The notes below the pieces were generated by a model. The model was not told the origin of the DNA and did not search any database. It was given only the letters and a program-made list of their open reading frames with translations. Shown one piece after another: positions 57,931-64,000 of a stretch of 64,000 bases of DNA. Every line of letters starts with the position of its first letter. The stretch's first letter is position 1. Origin of the DNA: Anaerococcus sp. Marseille-P3915 (GTDB lineage Bacteria; Bacillota; Clostridia; Tissierellales; Peptoniphilaceae); assembly GCF_900258475.1 (NCBI RefSeq), contig NZ_LT984887.1:1124305-1188304 (forward strand). The letters are read 5' to 3'. The translations under genes and the position numbers were made by a program.

Positions 57931-59067
57931 TTATCTTAAAAGTGAACCACCAACAACCATTAACATAACTTCTGAAGTACCTTCATAGATTTCTGTTATC
58001 TTGGCGTCTCTCATCATTCTTTCTACTTCGTATTCTTTAGAATAGCCGTAACCACCAAATAGTTGAACAGCTTTTGTTGTAACATCCATTGCTACTCTTG
58101 CAGCTTTTAATTTAGCTTCAGCAGCTGCTACTGTATAGCTTTCGCCAGAATCTTTAAGTGTTGCTGCTTTATAAACTAGGTGACGAGCTGATTCAATATC
58201 TATAGCCATTTCAGCTAATTTGAATTGTGTGTTTTGGAATTTAGCTATTGGTCTACCAAATTGTTGTCTTTCTTTAACATATTTGATAGCTTTGTTTAAA
58301 GCTCCTTCTGCTATACCTAAAGCTTGAGCTGCTATACCAATTCTACCACCATCTAGTGTTTGCATAGCATATTTAAAGCCCTTGCCTTCTTCGCCAAGTA
58401 GGTTTGCAGCTGGGATTCTACAATCTCTAAATACTAATTCCATTGTAGATGAAGCTTTGATACCCATCTTATCTTCTTTAGCACCAAAATCAAAACCTTG
58501 TGTTCCTTTTTCAACTATAAATGCTGAAATACCTTTTGTGCCTTGTGATTTATCTGTCATTGCAAATACAACATATGTGTCAGCATAACCAGCGTTTGTT
58601 ATAAAGATTTTTGATCCGTTAAGAACGTATTCATCACCATCTTTAACAGCTGTAGTTTTTTGACCTGAAGCATCTGTACCAGCGTCTGGTTCTGTAAGAG
58701 CAAAAGCACCTAATTTTTCGCCTGAAGCAAGTGGTGTAAGGTATTTTTCCTTTTGTTCTTCGTTACCAAATTTATTAATCGCATCAGCACAAAGTGATGT
58801 ATGAGCTGAAACTATAACTCCTGTTGAAGCACATGCTTTTGATAATTCTTCAACACAAAGTACATATGTAAGTGTATCTAGTCCGATTCCACCGTATTCT
58901 TCATCAAAAGGAATACCAAAGAATCCTAATTCTTGCATTTTAGCAACATTTTCTTCAGGGAATCTGTGCTCTTCATCAATTTCAATTGCTATTGGAGCAA
59001 CTTCTTTTTCTGCAAAATCTCTAAACATTTGTTGCATTTCTAATTGTTCTTCATTTAACTTATACAT
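57931..59067 (-). CDS. bcd: Butyryl-CoA dehydrogenase
   Basis: Reduces crotonyl-CoA to butyryl-CoA with EtfAB. The 378-residue acyl-CoA dehydrogenase has ALTEPDAGTDASG, KIFITNAGYADTYVVFA, ERQQFGRPIAKFQ, QLFGGYGYSKEY and the catalytic Glu in IYEGTSEVM. AAGGAG lies before the ATG. It is first of bcd-etfB-etfA. Confidence 0.96.
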   Translation of the reverse strand: MYKLNEEQLEMQQMFRDFAEKEVAPIAIEIDEEHRFPEENVAKMQELGFFGIPFDEEYGGIGLDTLTYVLCVEELSKACASTGVIVSAHTSLCADAINKFGNEEQKEKYLTPLASGEKLGAFALTEPDAGTDASGQKTTAVKDGDEYVLNGSKIFITNAGYADTYVVFAMTDKSQGTKGISAFIVEKGTQGFDFGAKEDKMGIKASSTMELVFRDCRIPAANLLGEEGKGFKYAMQTLDGGRIGIAAQALGIAEGALNKAIKYVKERQQFGRPIAKFQNTQFKLAEMAIDIESARHLVYKAATLKDSGESYTVAAAEAKLKAARVAMDVTTKAVQLFGGYGYSKEYEVERMMRDAKITEIYEGTSEVMLMVVGGSLLR

Positions 59068-59135
59068 ATTAACTCCTTATTACTAATATTACCTATAAGA
59101 TTGTATAACTCTTACAGGCTTATCCTACTGTTATT

Positions 59136-59164
59136 ATCTTAACAATCAAATGGGACTTTGTCAA
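59136..59164 (-). promoter_or_regulatory. Promoter of bcd-etfB-etfA
   Basis: TTGACA (59159-59164), 17 bp, TAAGAT (59136-59141) on the minus strand. The remaining spacer to 59362 shows no gene. Confidence 0.75.
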
Positions 59165-59362
59165 ATAAAAATCAAAATTTTTACAAAATAAGCATAGAAG
59201 CATAGGTATTTTAACTAAATCTCGATGAAAAAGTATAAATACCCTAGTAAAAAATATTTTTTATTAAATCCTATTTATGTAAATTATACTTGCAATCAAG
59301 GCTTTTTCAAACGTTTTCTTGCTCTTGTCAAAATAATCATGTATTTTTTTTAACATTTTAAT

Positions 59363-59391
59363 TTGATTTGATTAAATATTTTTGTTATACT
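59363..59391 (+). promoter_or_regulatory. Promoter of the glcD-lrgAB operon
   Basis: TTGATT (59363-59368), 17 bp, TATACT (59386-59391) on the plus strand, 50 bp before the ATG. Confidence 0.7.
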
Positions 59392-59440
59392 ATTAAAGAC
59401 AAACAATATAGTTTGTGTCAGTTTCATAAGGAGGATAAAT

Positions 59441-60865
59441 ATGACTGATTATAACAAAGTTGATGAAAATATAATTCAACAATTTAGAGATTATGTTTCT
59501 GGCAAAGTTTATGCAGGAAACGATATCAACGAAGACTTTTTCCACGATGAAATGCCTATCTATGGTTCTTACCAACCAGATGTATTGATCGAAGCTAAAT
59601 CCACAGATGATGTATCTACAATCCTTACAATTTGTAACGAACATAAGATACCTGTACTAGCTCGTGGTGCTGGTTCTGGTCTAGTAGGATCAGGTGTTGC
59701 TATCAACGGCGGAGTTATGATTGATATGCAAGGAATGAACAAAATCCTTGAATACGATCTTGATAACTTAGTTGTAAAGGTACAACCTGGTGTTTACTTA
59801 CACGACCTTGCTGAAGATTGTCTAACAAAAGGCTATATGTACCCACCTGATCCAGGCGAAAAATTTGCAACTCTTGGCGGAAACGTATCAACAAATGCCG
59901 GCGGTATGAGAGCTGTAAAATATGGTACAACAAGAGATTATGTAAGAGCAATGGAAGTAGTTTTACCAACTGGTGAAGTAACAAGATTTGGTGCTGTAGT
60001 TTCTAAAACATCTACAGGTTATTCTCTAAAAGACCTTATGGTAGGTTCTGAAGGTACACTTGGAATTATAACAGAATTAACACTAAGAATAGTTCCACAA
60101 GCTAAACATACAATTTCTTTAATAGTTCCATTTGAAACACTAGAAGATTGTATAGCTACAGTTCCAGTACTATTTAGAGCTCACTTAAAACCACAAGCTA
60201 TAGAATTTATGGAAAGAAAAATTATTATAGCATCCGAAAAATACATAGGTAAGGAAACATTCCCTAAAAACATAGAAGGTACAGATGTTAATGCTTACCT
60301 ACTTATCACCTTCGATGGTGACAACGAAGATGAAATCGACCTACAAATGGAACAAGCTGCAGAACTATTAGTAGAAAATGGAGCAATCGATGTACTAGTA
60401 GCAGATACACCAAATGCAATAAAAGACGCATGGGCAGCAAGAAGCTCCTTCCTAGAAGCAATCGACAGCCAATACAAACTAGTAGATGAGTGCGACGTAG
60501 TAGTTCCAATCAACAAGATAGCAGAATTCATCAACTTCGTAAATGAAGCAGGCGAAAAATATGACTTCGACGTTCAATCATTTGGTCACGCTGGTGATGG
60601 TAACCTCCACATTTACGCAGTATCAAATGACGAAGACAAAAAAGAAGAATTCAACAAACAAGTTCATGATTTCATGGAAGAAATCTATACAAAAGCCTAT
60701 GAATTTGGTGGACAACTATCAGGTGAACACGGTATAGGCCACGGTAAACTACAATACATGAGAGAATTTGAAGGAGAAATAAATACAAATCTAATCAGGG
60801 GAATCAAAAAAGTATTCGACCCTAACATGATTCTAAATCCAGGAAAAGTTGTATCTGTAGACTAA
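59441..60865 (+). CDS. FAD-linked 2-hydroxyacid dehydrogenase (GlcD/lactate dehydrogenase-like)
   Basis: Oxidises a 2-hydroxyacid such as D-lactate or glycolate. The 474-residue protein has a PCMH-type FAD domain (VLARGAGSGLVGSGVA, PDPGEKFATLGGNVSTNAGG, LMVGSEGTLGIITEL) and an FAD-oxidase C domain with SFGHAGDGNLHIYA and GEHGIGHGKLQYM. AGGAGG precedes the ATG. No GlcE/GlcF or iron-sulfur partner follows; the electron acceptor could be the neighbouring Etf, as in the LctBCD lactate dehydrogenase of Acetobacterium, but that is inference. Confidence 0.92.
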   Translation: MTDYNKVDENIIQQFRDYVSGKVYAGNDINEDFFHDEMPIYGSYQPDVLIEAKSTDDVSTILTICNEHKIPVLARGAGSGLVGSGVAINGGVMIDMQGMNKILEYDLDNLVVKVQPGVYLHDLAEDCLTKGYMYPPDPGEKFATLGGNVSTNAGGMRAVKYGTTRDYVRAMEVVLPTGEVTRFGAVVSKTSTGYSLKDLMVGSEGTLGIITELTLRIVPQAKHTISLIVPFETLEDCIATVPVLFRAHLKPQAIEFMERKIIIASEKYIGKETFPKNIEGTDVNAYLLITFDGDNEDEIDLQMEQAAELLVENGAIDVLVADTPNAIKDAWAARSSFLEAIDSQYKLVDECDVVVPINKIAEFINFVNEAGEKYDFDVQSFGHAGDGNLHIYAVSNDEDKKEEFNKQVHDFMEEIYTKAYEFGGQLSGEHGIGHGKLQYMREFEGEINTNLIRGIKKVFDPNMILNPGKVVSVD

Positions 60866-60875
60866 GGACAGATCA

Positions 60876-61223
60876 ATGAAATACCTAAAAGAATTTGTAA
60901 TCCTGTGCGCATGCCTATTTCTAGGCGTGCTCACAAGGAAAATAATTAACTTTCCTGTTCCAGAAGCAGTTTATGGAATGTTTTATCTTTTCCTAGCGCT
61001 TCGCTTCAATATCTTAAAGGTAGAAGATGTAAAAACAACATCAGATGGTATTTTAATTAACCTAGCATTTTTATTTGTACCTGTAGGTGTAGGAATAATG
61101 GCCAATTACGATGTAATAAAAGGCAAAATCCCTGCCCTAGTAATTTCAGTATTAATTGGAACAGCAGTAACAATGATTGTAACAGGTTTAGTAGTGCAAA
61201 CCTTGCAAAAAAGGAGAAAATAG
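60876..61223 (+). CDS. lrgA: LrgA/CidA-family membrane protein
   Basis: A 115-residue protein with four hydrophobic segments and the family patterns FPVPEAVYGMFYLFLALRF and LAFLFVPVGVGIMANYDV. LrgA/CidA proteins pair with LrgB/CidB; once described as holin-like, they are now linked to pyruvate (and in plants, glycolate/glycerate) transport. It is 10 bp after the dehydrogenase gene and 2 bp before lrgB. Confidence 0.9.
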   Translation: MKYLKEFVILCACLFLGVLTRKIINFPVPEAVYGMFYLFLALRFNILKVEDVKTTSDGILINLAFLFVPVGVGIMANYDVIKGKIPALVISVLIGTAVTMIVTGLVVQTLQKRRK

Positions 61224-61225
61224 AT

Positions 61226-61927
61226 ATGGAAGCAATATTTAATAACCAATATTTTGGAATAATCCTCTCCTTTGCAGCCTATGAAATCGCCAAATGGATA
61301 AACTCAAAATTAAAAACCGCCCTAGCAAATCCTTTGCTAATAGCAATCTTACTTATAGTAGGATTCTTATATGTAACAGGAATCCCTTATGAATACTATA
61401 AGCTTGGCGGAGACTTCATAGCATTTTTCATAGGACCAGCAACAGTTGCAATGATCATAGACCTTTACATAAACCTCGATGTCCTAAAGAAAAACATCAT
61501 ACCAATCCTGGTAGGGGTTTTGATAGGATCAATAGTATCAATGCTACTAGCCATAGGACTAACAAAAGTATTAGGTCTTGGAAAAGATTTAACAGTATCC
61601 TTAATACCACAATCAATAACAACAGCAATAGCAATATCCCTATCTGGAGAATACCAAGGAATCGTTGCTCTAACAGCTATAACAGTAGTAATAAGAGGAG
61701 TGACAGGAGCAGTAATAGCTCCACTTGTAATGAAAATCTTCAAGATAACAGACCCAGTAGCTCAAGGAGTTGCAATAGGCACATCATCACACGCCGTTGG
61801 AACATCAGAAGCTAGGATGATGGGAGAAGTCCAAGGAGCAATGAGTGGTTTATCAATTGCTATAGCAGGAATAATGACAGTTATATTAATGCCAGTGGCA
61901 ATAATGATAGTAGGAATAGTATTTTAA
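61226..61927 (+). CDS. lrgB: LrgB/CidB-family membrane transporter
   Basis: A 233-residue protein with about six or seven membrane helices, the signature GPATVAMIIDLYINLD, SLIPQSITTAIAISLSGE and GTSSHAVGTSEARMMGE. With LrgA it probably forms the transporter for the acid handled by the neighbouring FAD dehydrogenase. AAGGAG precedes the ATG. It is the last gene of the operon. Confidence 0.93.
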   Translation: MEAIFNNQYFGIILSFAAYEIAKWINSKLKTALANPLLIAILLIVGFLYVTGIPYEYYKLGGDFIAFFIGPATVAMIIDLYINLDVLKKNIIPILVGVLIGSIVSMLLAIGLTKVLGLGKDLTVSLIPQSITTAIAISLSGEYQGIVALTAITVVIRGVTGAVIAPLVMKIFKITDPVAQGVAIGTSSHAVGTSEARMMGEVQGAMSGLSIAIAGIMTVILMPVAIMIVGIVF

Positions 61928-61931
61928 CTTT

Positions 61932-61956
61932 AAAGGGGCTTACAAAAGCCCCTTTT
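61932..61956 (+). terminator. Terminator after lrgB
   Basis: AAAGGGGCTT and AAGCCCCTTT arms with a short loop and a T-rich end, directly past the lrgB stop. Confidence 0.85.
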
Positions 61957-61959
61957 AAA

Positions 61960-62731
61960 AATCCCCTCTTTTATTCTTAGAGATTTATTATTATTATTTT
62001 GTTTTTTATTTTTGTAACTTTATCAATTAATAAGTTACTATATAATAATTGTCAACGTAACTTAACCATTTAATTTTCGATTTCTATTTAATATTGAATC
62101 TTCGTCTCAAGGGGAGGCCCAAGGACCCTTTCGCATGGGTCCTCATCGGCCTCCCCTTAAACCCCTCCCCGTTACACCCCACAAGCGACTCCTTAGCGGA
62201 GGGCATGATTAGAAGCTTGCCTTCAGCAAGCCTCACTTGGTAGACGGAACCCCTTGTATTAGCTATTCTTATCCTTAGTGATTTTGACATTCCGATGCCT
62301 AAAAATCTCAATCTAACCCAAATGTTTCTTTTATATGCACTCTATATCTCAGTAGTCACAGAAATTTAATTTTCACTCGTGCGTCAGGAGATTTTCTTAA
62401 CGGCATATCCATTTACAAAATCTTCCGACCTTGGGATATGGGTCTTTGTTTTTAGAGAATTATAGAAACGAACAGATTCTAAGACTCGTTTTACTCTGCA
62501 TAAGTCCTTCCATAGCTCAGCTTTGCTTCGCTAGGATAGGGCTTTAGCTTCGCAAACATTGCGATTGATGGGTCTAGAGAAGAGAGCTTTAAGATATACT
62601 TAATTAAAATCGTCAATTATTTTAAATCGAGGAAGCGTTAAAAAATTTTGTTGAGCGAAGCGAATCTAAATTTTTAGCTGACGAGATTTGAAATAATAGA
62701 TTTTGTTCCAGGATGAGTAGCAGTCATGTAT
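61960..62731. other. Gene-free region with a GC-rich structured block
   Basis: About 770 bp between lrgB and the IS. A block at about 62100-62290 is far richer in G and C than the rest. At 62110-62156 it holds a hairpin with outer arms GGGGAGGCC/GGCCTCCCC and inner arms AGGACCC/GGGTCCT. The minus strand has a 75-codon frame over it (62084-62311) with no recognised domain and no ribosome site. The rest has scattered short inverted repeats. It may be a relic of a mobile element or an untranslated RNA. Confidence 0.55.
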
Positions 62732-62813
62732 TGGTATGGATACAATAAATAGTACAATTTAAAATCGAATATATGATACAATAAATAATAAGAAATCATA
62801 GGAGGATTTTAAA

Positions 62814-63089
<276 letters not shown>

Positions 63090-63130
63090 AGCTCATAATC
63101 TCAAATAGAGATAAATACAGTATTAGTGCA

Positions 63131-63943
63131 ATGTGTAAGTTTTTAGGAATAACAAGAAGCTTAATATACTATCATATAAACAAAGAAGAATCTAAAAACA
63201 ACCTAAAAACAGAAGAGCTTTTAGAAGAGAAAATCAAAGAAATATTCAGAAAAAGTAAAAACGCGTATGGATCTAGAAAAATCAAAGTAGAACTAGAAAA
63301 TCAAGGCATAATAGCATCAAGAAGAAAAATATGTAAAGTAATGAAAAAACACGCCTTAATCTCAAGCTATACAGTAAAACAATACAAGGTAGAAAAAACT
63401 ACATGTAACAATAAACAAATAAAAAATAAAGTAGACAGACACTTTGATAATAGAGAATCTTTAGAAGCATGTGTAAGTGACTTAACCTATGTAAGAGTAG
63501 GAAATAGCTGGAACTATATATGTGCAATAATAGATTTACACAACAGGGAAATAATAGGCTATGCAGCAGGTAAAAATAAAAGTGCTGAATTAGTAAAAGA
63601 AGCAATTTACTCAATAAGATATCCATTAAATAAAATAAAAATATTCCATACAGATAGAGGACGAGAATTTGATAATAAGAGCATAGATAAAATCCTAGAT
63701 GTATTTGGAATAGAAAGATCCTTAAGCAAAAAAGGAAGTCCTTATGATAATGCTGTAGCTGAAGCATTTAATAAGGTAATGAAAACAGAATTTGTTTATC
63801 AGAAAGAATTTAGAAGTTTAAATCAACTAAAATTAGAACTATCAGAGTATGTTTACTGGTACAACAACCTAAGGATCCATGGATCCTTAGGTTACTTGCC
63901 ACCAGTTAAATATAGACATTTAAGATTAAATAGATATTATTAG
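63131..63943 (+). CDS. IS3-family transposase OrfB (DDE catalytic domain)
   Basis: A DDE recombinase of 270 residues from the first ATG, with Asp117 (VSDLTYV), Asp175 (HTDRGREF) and Glu211 (NAVAEAFNK) and the HTH_21 part KNAYGSRKIKVEL. The frame is open upstream past the orfA stop ([16 protein letters not shown]), so the working protein is OrfAB made by -1 frameshifting. No damage is seen. Confidence 0.9.
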   Translation: MCKFLGITRSLIYYHINKEESKNNLKTEELLEEKIKEIFRKSKNAYGSRKIKVELENQGIIASRRKICKVMKKHALISSYTVKQYKVEKTTCNNKQIKNKVDRHFDNRESLEACVSDLTYVRVGNSWNYICAIIDLHNREIIGYAAGKNKSAELVKEAIYSIRYPLNKIKIFHTDRGREFDNKSIDKILDVFGIERSLSKKGSPYDNAVAEAFNKVMKTEFVYQKEFRSLNQLKLELSEYVYWYNNLRIHGSLGYLPPVKYRHLRLNRYY

Positions 63944-64000
63944 TTAATCTTAAATTAGTACGTTCGATTTTAGATTGTACAAATAGGTGTTGACAATCCA

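Noticed and set aside
62084..62311. 75-codon frame over the GC-rich block as a gene
   Set aside because: No ribosome site and no recognised domain; the hairpin explains the composition better. It is kept only as a region of interest.

Overview
The window reads as one chromosome segment of a low-GC, anaerobic, butyrate-forming Firmicute. The best fit is the Peptoniphilaceae/Tissierellia, probably Anaerococcus or a close relative. Grounds: AT-rich genes with AGGAGG-type ribosome sites; Gram-positive housekeeping blocks (ylxM-ffh-rpsP-khpA-rimM-trmD-rplS, pheST-zapA-U32-mutS2-argS, infC-rpmI-rplT with an attenuator leader); meso-diaminopimelate dehydrogenase for lysine; and the full crotonyl-CoA to butyrate gene set. 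The genus is inference; the 16S at 21564-23088 would settle it.

Layout: 1-5100 holds the end of a zinc-ribbon protein (perhaps MscL) and topA-dprA-yraN-rnhB-rbgA (minus). 5207-8482 is an ABC exporter gene cut near its 5' end by an IS150-like IS3 element. 8571-12714 is a small membrane gene and the SRP/ribosome operon. 12758-15241 carries surface HtrA and fused MsrAB. 15406-16267 has a small membrane protein, a decayed copy of the same IS end, and a type I-E-like CRISPR array without cas genes. 16407-23279 is a complete rRNA operon (16S, tRNA-Ala, 23S with a helix-45 intervening sequence, 5S) followed by ten tRNAs and two tRNA-derived broken sequences. 23498-25640 is a T-box-controlled fusion of homoserine O-acetyltransferase and an ACT-less aspartokinase. 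25644-37850 is the pheST-to-argS block plus a TPR and a membrane protein, with its own T-box. 37849-39810 is infC-rpmI-rplT plus an RNA methyltransferase. 39813-43503 holds two DegV proteins, a MarR regulator, a DUF1836 protein and a metal-site-degenerate metallo-beta-lactamase-like protein. 43577-44724 has YbaK and an unknown protein. 44717-49826 is ddh-dapB-dapA-asd-lysA behind a lysine riboswitch, with a separate full-length aspartokinase divergent at 49943. 51371-59164 is the butyrate module (CoA-transferase, thl-hbd-crt, bcd-etfB-etfA). 59363-61955 is a GlcD-like flavoprotein with lrgA-lrgB. 61960-64000 is a GC-rich structured relic region and a second IS3-family element that reaches the window end.

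How the parts fit: one aspartokinase sits beside the riboswitch-controlled lysine operon and keeps its ACT regulatory domains. The other has lost them and is fused to the first committed enzyme of methionine synthesis under a T-box, so flux from aspartate appears to be partitioned by gene structure as well as by RNA switches. Energy metabolism is butyrate formation through Bcd-EtfAB; the divergent GlcD-LrgAB operon suggests uptake or release of a small 2-hydroxy or 2-oxo acid linked to an FAD dehydrogenase.
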